DNA of 22,868 nucleotides from Paraburkholderia phytofirmans OLGA172 (lineage in GTDB: Bacteria > Pseudomonadota > Gammaproteobacteria > Burkholderiales > Burkholderiaceae), in NCBI RefSeq assembly GCF_001634365.1, contig NZ_CP014582.1, positions 1 through 22,868 of the forward strand, written 5' to 3'. Shown here piece after piece: positions 1-5,870 of the stretch. The notes under the pieces are model-generated. The model was given only the letters and a program-made list of their open reading frames with translations, was not told the DNA's origin and made no database searches. The position numbers and the translations under genes were made by a program. Numbering within the stretch: position 1 is the first letter of the stretch; each line of letters starts with the position of its first letter.

Positions 1-77
1 CATCGATGGTGGTTTCGTGCGCGCGGTGTGGTTGTCAGTGACGACCGCACCTGCTGACCATTGAGCACCGCCTGCGC

Positions 78-130
78 GAATAAGGATCGGGAAGTAGCCG
101 GTAGGCCAACTTCACCTATCGTGCTCGGCG
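78..130 (+). other. oriT: oriT core, IncP/RP4-like (MOB_P) nick region
   Basis: The stretch starts with GAATAAGG (78-85). It then has an imperfect inverted repeat, GAAGT..GCC (91-99) against GGC..ACTTC (104-113), and ends with CTTCACCTATCGTGC (110-124). As I remember the RP4 oriT, it has the same order: GAATAAGG, an inverted repeat whose right arm ends in CTTCACCT, and the nick sequence TATCCTG^C. By analogy the relaxase would cut between 123 and 124 on the + strand. In RP4, traJ/traI lie on the 5' side and traK on the 3' side. Here the 5' side runs out of the window, no relaxase gene is present inside it, and a TraK-like gene lies about 20 kb away. Bases 1-77 and 131-296 hold no gene I can support. 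Confidence 0.72.
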
Positions 131-296
131 TTTCATCGCGACGTTTCCAGGATCCCAGTCATCAAGACTGCACGGCGCTACATACCGATGTACGCGTGCG
201 CATAGGTGCCGTCCTGCGTCGTCCCGATCGCCGTCGCTGGCCTGACCGTTGGGCACGGACGGCGCGAAACGCTATACACGGTCATATGGCCAGTAA

Positions 297-355
297 GAAA
301 AAAAGCCCACCTCAGTGGGCGGGCTTAATCCATGTTGAGACATGGAGGAGACAGG
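297..355 (-). ncRNA. Candidate small RNA with anti-Shine-Dalgarno motif, left copy
   Basis: Read on the minus strand, a -10-like TATACT (365-360) precedes a segment of about 55 nt. That segment contains UCUCCUCC, a hairpin CCAUGU-CUCA-ACAUGG, and then an intrinsic terminator: GCCCAC (320-315), loop TGAG, GTGGGC (310-305), followed by seven T. The right copy keeps every stem with different loop bases and a G-U-compatible terminator change, which argues for selection on an RNA. No conserved ORF is present. UCUCCUCC is complementary to strong ribosome-binding sites. Small RNAs with CU-rich anti-SD loops are known in proteobacteria, including Burkholderia. The 5' end is inferred and no good -35 box is visible. 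Confidence 0.55.
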
Positions 356-390
356 GTTCAGTATAAACCCTAATCCGCATCCATGCAGCG
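297..390 (-). repeat. Left copy of ~94-bp inverted repeat flanking rep/par segment
   Basis: Bases 297-390 match the reverse complement of 5707-5799 with roughly ten differences and one 1-bp indel. The best conserved parts are the terminator hairpin, the block around GGCTTAATCCATGT, the block GAGACATGGAGGAGAC, and the block GTATAAACCCTAATC with CATCCATGCAGCG. The conserved 5' part looks like a promoter and the 3' part like a small RNA with a terminator, as described in the ncRNA entry. Confidence 0.85.
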
Positions 391-468
391 TTGCCCGGAA
401 GCCGGACTCCGCGCGCGCCCTAACCGACATAATGGGGATAATGTCGTTTTGTACTTTCAGGAGGCGAC

Positions 469-546
469 ATGATCGTGGTGTGCCCGCCGCACGGCCCAAC
501 GACCATCATCCGCACGAATGCGTACGGGTTTCCGGTCTATGCCTGA
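469..546 (+). CDS. Small ORF with strong RBS and in-frame TGA
   Basis: An excellent ribosome-binding site (CAGGAGGCGAC) precedes an ATG that opens a 25-residue ORF starting MIVVCPPHGPTT and ending in a TGA at 544-546. The same frame stays open after that TGA to 616-618 and encodes a plausible continuation beginning CCDDVTYVTPPDAC. Together the two parts would form a 49-residue protein with a CPPH and later CC/C, reminiscent of a tiny metal-binding protein. I do not recognise a family. It may be a short peptide, a gene broken by a nonsense mutation, or chance. Bases 547-748 hold nothing else I can support. Confidence 0.35.
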   Translation: MIVVCPPHGPTTIIRTNAYGFPVYA

Positions 547-748
547 TGCTGCGACGACGTGACCTATGTGACGCCCCCGGATGCGTGTACGAGGGCCACC
601 GACGCAACGCTGACGTGACCCGCAGCCCGAACAACCGAAGACGAAAAAGAATGACGCTGACGATCAAGCCTGCAGCCTGACCGCTTTGTAAACTGTGAGA
701 TACCTGCTGGATACCAACTTGGCACCTATTTGGTTCCTCACGGATTCC

Positions 749-1078
749 CTACCGAGTCCCGTCCAATTCACGCCGGAGTGCCGCGAGCGCACGCGCTATG
801 ACTTCACCGTATGGCTCCTGCAGTTCGTCGGCCAGCGCCTCCAGCAACGCCTTTGTCTCGGCCGTCCCCTTCACCGGGATCTGCACGTTCCGGCCTGTCG
901 TATAGCGCCGCTGTTTGCGGGCTGGCTCCGCGAGCGTCGCCGGCGCGGGCTGACGGCTCGGGAAGCCGGTTTCTTGCGCCAGTCTTTCGATAGCCTCGGG
1001 CGGCGGCTTGGGCTTTTTCTCACGCGCCTTGACCGCGAAATCGTCGAGGTTCGCCAGAGGGTTCACACGCTCGCTCAT
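749..1078 (-). CDS. Small partition partner protein downstream of ParA
   Basis: This 109-residue protein follows parA directly and overlaps it by ATGA (start 1078-1076, parA stop 1077-1075), so the two are translationally coupled. The N-terminal half is charged and proline-rich (residues about 15-60), typical of a flexible tail. The C-terminal part runs from RRYTTGRNVQIPVKGT into two helices (ETKALLEALADELQEPYGEVIARAL). A strand followed by two helices is the layout of ribbon-helix-helix centromere-binding proteins such as ParG, and of plasmid stability determinants paired with ParF-like ATPases. Size, order and coupling fit a type Ib-like par locus. The RHH assignment is inference. It would bind the upstream repeats (about 1800-1925), repress the operon and stimulate the ParA ATPase. 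Confidence 0.7.
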   Translation of the reverse strand: MSERVNPLANLDDFAVKAREKKPKPPPEAIERLAQETGFPSRQPAPATLAEPARKQRRYTTGRNVQIPVKGTAETKALLEALADELQEPYGEVIARALAALRRELDGTR

Positions 1079-1758
1079 GCTGCCTCCTGCGGCTGGCTCG
1101 CGCGGCGCAGCAGCTCGATTACCTCGGCTGCGTATGCTTCGGCGTTCGCCACGGCCTTGTCAACGTTGCTGACGTCTTTCGGATCTAGGTGGGACAGCGG
1201 CTGATTGAAGGCAAAAAGGGCCTTGAATGCCTCACGCTCATGAAGCTCAGTCTCGAACAAGTCGATGCCGGCCTCGCGAAAGGCGTTCGCCAAATGCGAC
1301 GTCGTGCGCGTGCGGATGACCGGGTTAGTGCGCGTGATGAGCACGCCATACGGCACCGCGCGCCGGGACATTTTCTCCTGCTGCTTGATCACCCGGAGAG
1401 CGCGCGAGGCTTGCGCGGCGTCCAGCTGCGACCCCTGCGTCGGCACGATCACGAGGTCGGCCTGACTGACGGCCAACAGCACGATCTTCGCGGCTGTGCC
1501 CTCGAGGTCGACGATCACGAATGGCGTGCGCGAGGCCGCCTCCTCGATCACGTCAATCATGTTCTCTTCATCGGCATTCGAAACGACGGTCAGATTCGCG
1601 GGAGTGTTTGGGCCGTCCGCCCACGTCTTGATGGGATGGTTCGGATCCGCGTCGATAACGGTGACGGGTACCGAGCGCGCGATTTGCTCCGCGAGAACGA
1701 GTGCCGAAGTGGTTTTGCCGGCGCCGCCCTTCGGGCTAACGAAAACGATGGTGGGCAT
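1075..1758 (-). CDS. parA: ParA-family plasmid partition ATPase
   Basis: This 227-residue cytoplasmic P-loop ATPase has a deviant Walker A, KGGAGKTT, at residues 10-17. The switch-like segment VTVIDADPNHPIKTW and the Walker B-like FVIVDLEGTAA follow, and there is a conserved VPTQGSQLDAAQA region. The length and the lack of an N-terminal HTH domain fit short type Ib ParA/ParF proteins. These drive plasmid segregation by forming ATP-dependent gradients or filaments on the nucleoid. I chose the start at 1758 because AAGGAAG lies upstream of it and the P-loop is then N-terminal as usual. The longer reading frame up to 1851 runs through the presumed control region. The neighbouring coupled gene is its likely partner. 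Confidence 0.92.
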   Translation of the reverse strand: MPTIVFVSPKGGAGKTTSALVLAEQIARSVPVTVIDADPNHPIKTWADGPNTPANLTVVSNADEENMIDVIEEAASRTPFVIVDLEGTAAKIVLLAVSQADLVIVPTQGSQLDAAQASRALRVIKQQEKMSRRAVPYGVLITRTNPVIRTRTTSHLANAFREAGIDLFETELHEREAFKALFAFNQPLSHLDPKDVSNVDKAVANAEAYAAEVIELLRRASQPQEAA

Positions 1759-1799
1759 TCCGAGTTCTTCCTTTTTAGTCCACTGCCATGCCGGCACCA

Positions 1800-1925
1800 G
1801 CCAGCTAGCTGTTTGGTTCCTGTTGGTTATCTGGCAGCTACCCGGCACCAAACAGATCTCCGGTTGCTACCTGGTACCTATCAGGTATCGTCTGGCACAT
1901 CGTACCAATCGACGATCACCAACGC
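1800..1925 (-). promoter_or_regulatory. Candidate par centromere/operator region
   Basis: The region upstream of parA has short related motifs built on GGYACC and its inverse. GCTACCCGGCACC (1837-1849) and GCTACCTGGTACC (1866-1878) are near-identical direct copies 29 bp apart. Nearby are TTGGTTCCTGTTGGTTATC, CAGGTATCG and GGCACATCGTACC. Repeats next to a type Ib-like par operon commonly form the centromere and autoregulatory operator. The role here is inferred from position; exact site limits cannot be set by eye. Confidence 0.45.
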
Positions 1926-2571
1926 CTGGATTTTTCGGAGTTTTCGCGCGCAGTGTTGCGCCGCGCAGACGCGTGAACTGTAAATCAGTGTGGGGCACGC
2001 GCCCGACTGGCCGCCACTGGACTCAACGTCGCGAAGCGGGAAGGGCGCCCGGCAGTGGGCACCGCACCAGGCCAGCGCGACAGATCATAAGTGTGTTGGC
2101 GTCACTGTTGCGCAACTCCCCCGCGACTACAATCTGCCTCGCGGCACCTTGGGAGGGGTAAGGCGCCCCCCTAAAAAACCTAGCGATTTTGAGTTTTGAC
2201 ACAGCCTCGGCCGTTTCCGAGTTCAGCACGTGTCAGGGCGACGGTGAGCACTTGCAGGGAGCCGCAAGCCCATGATCTGGCCGGGCAGGAACGGCGCAGA
2301 CCGGGCAAAACCGGATGCCCAACGTGCCGAACTCGGGAAACCAGAAAAAGGGGCCTTAGAGCGGCTGCCCGGCGCATGGACCCTTCTGGTATGGGCGACG
2401 GTCCGGCAAGGGCACCACGGCCCGGATAACCGGGCACGTCGGTCATGGAGAAGGAAGGAAACCGCCCCTGTTTCTGCAAGCTGCTTTTCAAGACGCTGGA
2501 TGACCGGTGAGGTGTGCGCGCCCACGCATGGGAGCGGTGGATATCCGCTGCTTTCGAGACGTGCCCGGCCG
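1926..2571. other. Gene-free GC-rich stretch
   Basis: I see no convincing gene here: the open frames lack ribosome-binding sites and have overlapping rivals on both strands. The stretch is rich in CCGGGC-type motifs (near 2281, 2299, 2413 and 2424). A perfect 8-bp hairpin, GCCCGGCC/GGCCGGGC, lies at 2563-2582 at its right edge and overlaps the stop of the lipoprotein gene. It has no T-run, so I do not call it an intrinsic terminator. Confidence 0.4.
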
Positions 2572-2724
2572 TCAGGCCGGGCTTACTGCCCTGATGTGAC
2601 CGATAGCCTTGATTAGCGCGTGAGTAGTGACCGGCGGTTGTGTATGTGCTTTCGTCGGTTGCAGAGGCATGGAAGCACAGCCAACGAGTAAAGCGGTCGA
2701 TGCGGCGAGGATGATGCGGGTCAT
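2572..2724 (-). CDS. Small lipoprotein
   Basis: This 50-residue protein begins MTRIILAASTALLVGCAS: a short positively charged start, a hydrophobic segment and a lipobox (L-V-G-C) with Cys about residue 16. It should therefore be lipidated and membrane-anchored by signal peptidase II, leaving a mature tail of about 35 residues. The start at 2724 has AAAGG about 8 nt upstream. A longer frame exists upstream, but the signal peptide would then be internal. It lies alone between the par locus and the replication origin. Small lipoproteins on plasmids include entry-exclusion, lysis-release and outer-membrane types, but the sequence does not decide among these. Confidence 0.6.
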   Translation of the reverse strand: MTRIILAASTALLVGCASMPLQPTKAHTQPPVTTHALIKAIGHIRAVSPA

Positions 2725-2949
2725 GACGGGTGCCTTTGGGGCTGTTGTGATGAACCGTATAGCGATTCTTTTATTGCGAGCGTCAGATGACCACCCGGCG
2801 CGGGTTCTCGCGCCGTCCAACGTCTGGGTAGGGTGTTGTTCGTGAGTGGGTTTATTCACGCGCCGATAGGCGCGCACTTGTTGTCTTTACGCCTCACGGC
2901 GGAGGACGCGCAGCGTCCGGGGGTGGGGTTCAACCCGCCGCGTGTACTG

Positions 2950-3030
2950 TTTTCCACAGGCAAGACGCGACCAGCTTTTTTAGAAACTTATTACCCCTGT
3001 TTTTAAAACCTTTTTAAAACCTTTTTAGGC
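2950..3030 (+). other. Origin element: DnaA box plus AT-rich tract
   Basis: TTTTCCACA (2950-2958) differs by one base from the DnaA box TTATCCACA. An AT-rich tract follows (about 2978-3028) in which AAAACCTTTTT is repeated (ending near 3016 and 3027) after a related TTTTTAAAACC. The order DnaA box, AT-rich unwinding element, iterons, rep is typical of iteron plasmids with Rep_3 initiators, so strand opening probably happens here. Confidence 0.65.
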
Positions 3031-3070
3031 TCGCGCAAACCCTTGATGGGCGTGGGTTTGCGGGGAGCTA

Positions 3071-3179
3071 TTCTGACATTTCCGTGGGTAGGGTGACACT
3101 TTTCCGGGGTAGCCTGACATTTTTCGTGGTCAGGGATGACACTTTTTCGGGGTAGTCTGACATTTTCGTGGTAGGTGCT
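3071..3179 (+). repeat. Replication iterons, five copies
   Basis: Five direct repeats begin with TGACA at 3074, 3094, 3115, 3137 and 3158, so the spacing is 20-22 bp or two helical turns. Two subtypes alternate. Copies 1, 3 and 5 read TGACATTT..CGTGG, and copies 2 and 4 read TGACACTTTT.CGGGG. These are the expected binding sites of the Rep protein encoded immediately downstream and set origin firing and copy number. Confidence 0.85.
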
Positions 3180-3216
3180 CAAAAAACAGGCGGTTAAACG
3201 TTGACTGTCTCGCCAA

Positions 3217-3246
3217 TTCTGACATACATTTGTAGATGTCAGAATA
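3217..3246 (+). promoter_or_regulatory. Rep operator palindrome
   Basis: TTCTGACAT (starting near 3217) faces ATGTCAGAA, an inverted repeat containing the same TGACA core as the iterons. It lies just upstream of the rep start. Inverted half-iterons in this place normally bind Rep dimers and repress rep transcription. A further TTTGTCAGAAT half-site overlaps the start codon at 3264. Confidence 0.7.
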
Positions 3247-3263
3247 ACCACGGATTTGTCAGA

Positions 3264-4055
3264 ATGGATGACGTCATCGAGGCCGAAGAGAAGCAATCGA
3301 CAGACTTGAGCGTTGTAATCAAGAACGAGCTTGTAAAGCGCGTTCAACGCATGAAGCTGTCCGAAAAACGGTTACTCGCACTCGCGATCGCCAAGTGCAA
3401 TCCGAAACCCAAGATCCTGCTCGACAAAGCAATGCGGCCTGACCCGCAGACCGGTGTTGCCCCTGGGTGGTCCATTAAGGTAACCGCCGAGGAGTTTATG
3501 GAGGCCTATCCACAGATAGACCCCAAGCATGCCTATTCCGACCTGAAAGCAGCGGCTGACAGCTTGTTTGAGTGCGTCATCGAATGGGATGCAATCGAGA
3601 CCGAGCGGGGTAAGCAAAAGCCCGTGCGGAAGAAAGCTCGCTGGATTTACGAAGAAGTGAATACGACGACGCCGGGCTGGGTGGAACTCAAGTTTTCGCC
3701 CAGCGTTGCCCCTTACCTGCTGGGCATCGCCGGGGCATTTACGCAATACAAGCTCAAACATGCGGCGGATCTGCGGTCGATGTACAGTTGGCGACTGCTC
3801 GAAATGATGGCTCAGTTCCGCAAAACGGGGCTTTTAACCATCGGCTATGACGAATTCTGCGAGGCGATGGACGCGCCCGCTAGCTGCGTCAAGGATGCTG
3901 GCCAGTTACGCCGCCGGGTCATCGAACCGGCTGTGAAGGAACTGCGCGAAAAGAACGGTCTAGCGATCGGATGGGAGCCAACAAAGCCAGCTGGCCGGAA
4001 GATCACGGGTTTTGTTTTCAAGTTTGAGGCAGACCCACAAGGGCGCCTATTCTGA
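3264..4055 (+). CDS. rep: Rep_3-family plasmid replication initiator
   Basis: This 263-residue protein has two winged-helix domains characteristic of Rep_3 initiators. The N-terminal half contains SVVIKNELVKRVQRMKLSEK (about residues 16-36) and AEEFMEAYPQIDPKHAYSDLK. The C-terminal half has FTQYKLKHAADLRSMYSWRLLEMM (about 158-182), the signature DNA-recognition region of RepB/RepE-like proteins, and ends KITGFVFKFE. It binds the upstream iterons to start replication and, as a dimer, represses itself. I chose the ATG at 3264 because the protein then begins MDDVIEAEEKQ. No good ribosome-binding site is visible and the start overlaps a TGTCAGAAT half-site, which fits tight autorepression. The possible start at 3201 would place the operator inside the gene. 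Confidence 0.93.
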   Translation: MDDVIEAEEKQSTDLSVVIKNELVKRVQRMKLSEKRLLALAIAKCNPKPKILLDKAMRPDPQTGVAPGWSIKVTAEEFMEAYPQIDPKHAYSDLKAAADSLFECVIEWDAIETERGKQKPVRKKARWIYEEVNTTTPGWVELKFSPSVAPYLLGIAGAFTQYKLKHAADLRSMYSWRLLEMMAQFRKTGLLTIGYDEFCEAMDAPASCVKDAGQLRRRVIEPAVKELREKNGLAIGWEPTKPAGRKITGFVFKFEADPQGRLF

Positions 4056-4100
4056 CAAGAAATTCGCCTTGTCAGACTGACCACGAAAATGTCAGAAAAC
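4051..4100 (-). repeat. Iteron-like sites downstream of rep
   Basis: Right after the rep stop there is an inverted pair, TTCTGACAAG against CTTGTCAGA. Next comes CCACGAAAATGTCAGAA, which is an inverted copy of the CGTGG-type iteron. Sites at both ends of rep could allow DNA looping or handcuffing that limits initiation. Confidence 0.6.
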
Positions 4101-4124
4101 AACTTTGAAAACTGATCGCGCGAC

Positions 4125-4147
4125 GACTATTCCGCATAGTTTTTTTC
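4125..4147 (+). terminator. Likely intrinsic terminator after rep
   Basis: A short hairpin ACTAT-TCCGC-ATAGT (4126-4140) is followed by seven T. The stem is only 5-6 bp, but the position 70 bp beyond rep and the T-run support termination of rep transcription. Confidence 0.5.
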
Positions 4148-4268
4148 GGCACGGAATGTCGCTGCGCGTGTGATTCGAAGGCCGCCGGGCCTCGTCAGGC
4201 CTATATGTGTCTCAAGTGAAGGGGTGCATAAGCCTTACTATCAACTCCTTCGCCTCGTTCGATTGCCG

Positions 4269-4745
4269 CTAGGTCAGGTTACCCGCGAGCGCAGCGGCCA
4301 GCCGCTTCATCTGTTCATCCGAAACGCCCGATGCGCGGGCCACGCCGTCGCGCCACACGTCAGATTCGCGAATGGCAAGCTGGGCCTTGACCGGCTTGCG
4401 CGCGCACGCCATGGCCAACAGTTTGAGCATCACGTCGAAACCCGGTGCGCCTTCGCTATCGGTTACAGCGGCCTTCAGGGCGCTCAATTCAGCCTCGGCC
4501 CGCGCGAGCTGGTTGCGCAATACCGAAACCTGACGCTCATGCGATTCGCTCAGGGTCTGCGCTTGATCTGTCGACGCCCTTATTTTTCGTTACTGTTACG
4601 TTAATTAAAGCCTCACGCTGCCGCTCCCGGTAGGCGGCCTGCCGCTGCGCGCCGGTCAATGCATCCGGCTTTCGCGTCGTCCACGTCCCCGCTTGGGCTG
4701 CTCGGTCTCAGGTTTGGCAGCACGATTATCCGTCACGTGACGCAT
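4269..4745 (-). pseudogene. Disrupted paralogue A of the plasmid regulator-like gene
   Basis: Read from ATG 4745 (GAGG 6 nt upstream), this encodes MRHVTDNRAAKPETEQPKRGRGR, closely matching the start of the neighbouring gene at 5478. One G present in the neighbour (+ strand, ttcgcgGtcgtcc) is missing near 4676, so the frame hits a stop shortly after. If restored, it continues as a GRPRKPDALTGAQRQAAYRER AT-hook-like domain up to INVTVTK. A second break near CCC 4577-4579 separates this from an open coiled-coil frame, which includes an 83-residue tail (MRNQLARAEAELSALK..., 4269-4520) ending at 4269. The tail could still be expressed separately. The downstream half differs from that of the neighbour, so these are diverged paralogues. 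It was probably an autoregulated plasmid DNA-binding protein; the function is unproven. Confidence 0.6.
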
Positions 4746-4772
4746 ATTAGCCTCGAATCAGATCTGGGCTTT

Positions 4773-4800
4773 ATTTTACGTCACTGTAACGAATATTCAA
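4773..4800 (-). promoter_or_regulatory. Promoter of paralogue A with operator in spacer
   Basis: On the minus strand TTGAAT (4800-4795), a 16-bp spacer and TAAAAT (4778-4773) form a good sigma70 promoter. The spacer contains CGTTACAGTGACG, a near-palindrome of the GTAACG family also found inside and around this gene. The same layout recurs upstream of paralogue B. Between here and 4940 there is no gene, only a small inverted repeat ACATTA/TAATGT (4894-4911). Confidence 0.65.
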
Positions 4801-4940
4801 AGATCAGCGTGGACAGCGGCATTTATCCGGACCTCATTGAGGTGGAAAACACCCAAATGAGTTTTGAGTAATTGGGTTATTTACTTAAAAATTACATTAT
4901 AGGAGTAATGTCGTGCCATCCCGGGTGGCCGGTGGGGTAA

Positions 4941-5297
4941 TCATTTTTCGTTACGGTTACGGTCGATGTAACGGTTAAATGCGGCCTCGTCGTCGTAAAG
5001 TGACTTCGTAAGCGTGTCGTCGGCCCAGTCGATCAGGCGCTCCACCACCGCGGGTTTGGACAGGCTGAAGTGCGCAACCAGCCGCTCGAGTGCGAAAAAC
5101 TGGGTGCCCTTCATCGTCAGGTTCAGGCGCCGCTCACCAGAATCGCCGTCATCAGGACGCGGGAGCCGTCCGAGTATCGCAGCCACATCCGAAGGCGCGC
5201 GGGCAGCCGGCGCCGCCCGTGACACCCCATCGCGTCGCGCCTGCGCCAGTTCGCCATGCAGCCGCTCGCACTCCCGCACCAGGGTGTCATAGGCCAC
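4941..5297 (-). CDS. C-terminal part of paralogue B, DNA-binding-like
   Basis: This open frame of 118 residues starts at a GTG overlapping the end of the upstream frame. An N-terminal helix (TLVRECERLHGELAQARRD) leads to a variable linker. The C-terminal domain runs ERRLNLTMKGTQFFALERLV.. LSKPAVVERLIDWADDTL, a strand plus two helices that resembles ribbon-helix-helix DNA-binding proteins. Removing one base from the GGG at 5324-5326 fuses it in frame to the 63-residue AT-hook-like frame upstream, giving about 178 residues. It is therefore probably the second half of one gene that was split by a frameshift or is joined by programmed frameshifting. GTAACG-type sites lie at its very end (4946-4974). 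Confidence 0.5.
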   Translation of the reverse strand: MAYDTLVRECERLHGELAQARRDGVSRAAPAARAPSDVAAILGRLPRPDDGDSGERRLNLTMKGTQFFALERLVAHFSLSKPAVVERLIDWADDTLTKSLYDDEAAFNRYIDRNRNEK

Positions 5298-5478
5298 GGC
5301 AGGCGGTCCGGAATTTTCCGTTACCCGTTACATTAATTGAGGCGGCACGCAGCCGCTCCCGGTAGGCGGCCTGTCGCTGCGCGCCGGTCATTGCATCCGG
5401 CTTTCGCGGTCGTCCGCGTCCACGCTTGGCCTGCTCCGTCTCAGGCTTGGCCGCCAGATTATTCGTAACGTCACGCAT
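5287..5478 (-). CDS. N-terminal part of paralogue B, AT-hook-like
   Basis: This 63-residue frame starts at ATG 5478 with CGAGG 6 nt upstream. Residues 19-27 (RGRGRPRKP) form an AT-hook-like basic patch, followed by DAMTGAQRQAAYRERLRAA, a motif I have seen in small plasmid DNA-binding proteins of Burkholderiales. After INVT (residues 48-51) the frame diverts for 12 residues and stops, while the coding sense continues one frame over in the 4941-5297 frame. Paralogue A breaks in the same linker. The gene has its own promoter (5507-5534) with a GTNACG operator in the spacer, which suggests autoregulation. The family name is unknown to me. Confidence 0.5.
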   Translation of the reverse strand: MRDVTNNLAAKPETEQAKRGRGRPRKPDAMTGAQRQAAYRERLRAASINVTGNGKFRTACRGL

Positions 5479-5506
5479 ATTAGCCTCGGATCGGATCGAC
5501 GACTCG

Positions 5507-5534
5507 ATTTTACGTAACTGTGACGAATATTCAA
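5507..5534 (-). promoter_or_regulatory. Promoter of paralogue B with operator in spacer
   Basis: TTGAAT (5534-5529), a 16-bp spacer and TAAAAT (5512-5507) lie on the minus strand. CGTCACAGTTACG in the spacer mirrors the site in promoter A. Upstream at 5539-5562 are two GTAACG motifs 11 bp apart. A copy of that 24-bp block with two differences lies at 19707-19730. Confidence 0.65.
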
Positions 5535-5596
5535 GGGGCAGTAACGCTACGGTAACGGTGCAACGTTGCACGATTATTCTGCGCCGGCGCAGAGTT

Positions 5597-5669
5597 GTCC
5601 CTTGGGACACACGCGCTTTGCCCGCGGGACGCCACGCCAGCTGTCCGGTGGACAGTCCCAAATCGGGAC
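5597..5669. repeat. Cluster of GTCC/GGAC inverted repeats
   Basis: Within 73 bp there are GTCCC-TT-GGGAC (5597-5608), CCCGCGGGAC (5621-5630), CTGTCC-GGT-GGACAG (5641-5655) and GTCCC-AAATC-GGGAC (5655-5669). They lie in the control region between the paralogue B promoter and the right sRNA copy. They look like operator sites for a dimeric regulator, which cannot be identified from the sequence. Confidence 0.5.
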
Positions 5670-5706
5670 GCACCGCAACTCGATGCAACGAGCATTGCTC
5701 CGGGCG

Positions 5707-5799
5707 CGCTGCATGGATGTTGATTAGGGTTTATACTTATCCCGTCTCCTCCATGTCTCCACATGGATTAAGCCCGCCCACTGAGGCGGGTTTTTTTTC
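5707..5799 (+). repeat. Right copy of ~94-bp inverted repeat
   Basis: This is the reverse complement of 297-390 with about ten differences. Together the two copies bracket the par, origin/rep and paralogue genes. Homologous recombination between them would invert that segment. Confidence 0.85.
5744..5799 (+). ncRNA. Candidate small RNA with anti-Shine-Dalgarno motif, right copy
   Basis: On the + strand, TATACT (5732-5737) precedes UCUCCUCC and a hairpin CCAUGU-CUCC-ACAUGG. An intrinsic terminator CCCGCC-CACTGA-GGCGGG follows, with eight T (5791-5798). Both stems are intact here and in the left copy while loops and spacers vary. The two copies are transcribed away from each other, outward from the backbone core. 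The 5' end is estimated from the -10-like box. Confidence 0.55.
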
Positions 5800-5870
5800 G
5801 GGCTGCCGCCCTACACGTCGCGCAGTCGTGACAACAGACTTTCCACATCACTCATTGATAGGAGGTGATG

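Noticed and set aside
544..546. Selenocysteine codon
   Set aside because: No SECIS-like hairpin could be recognised downstream by eye, and no selenoprotein family fits.
61..680. Open frames of about 100 residues across the left end
   Set aside because: They run through the oriT core, the sRNA copy and the repeat, have poor starts, and have rivals on the other strand.
695..1983. Long plus-strand frames over parA and its partner
   Set aside because: They are antisense to a clear ParA ATPase and its coupled partner; the arginine-rich translations are typical of shadow frames in GC-rich DNA.
2563..2582. Intrinsic terminator
   Set aside because: The stem is perfect but there is no T-run on either strand.
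1990..2616. Several short frames on both strands
   Set aside because: There is no ribosome-binding site, recognisable domain or consistent frame preference, and they overlap one another.
4659..4871. Plus-strand 70-residue frame
   Set aside because: It overlaps the promoter and start of paralogue A on the other strand and has no supporting signals.
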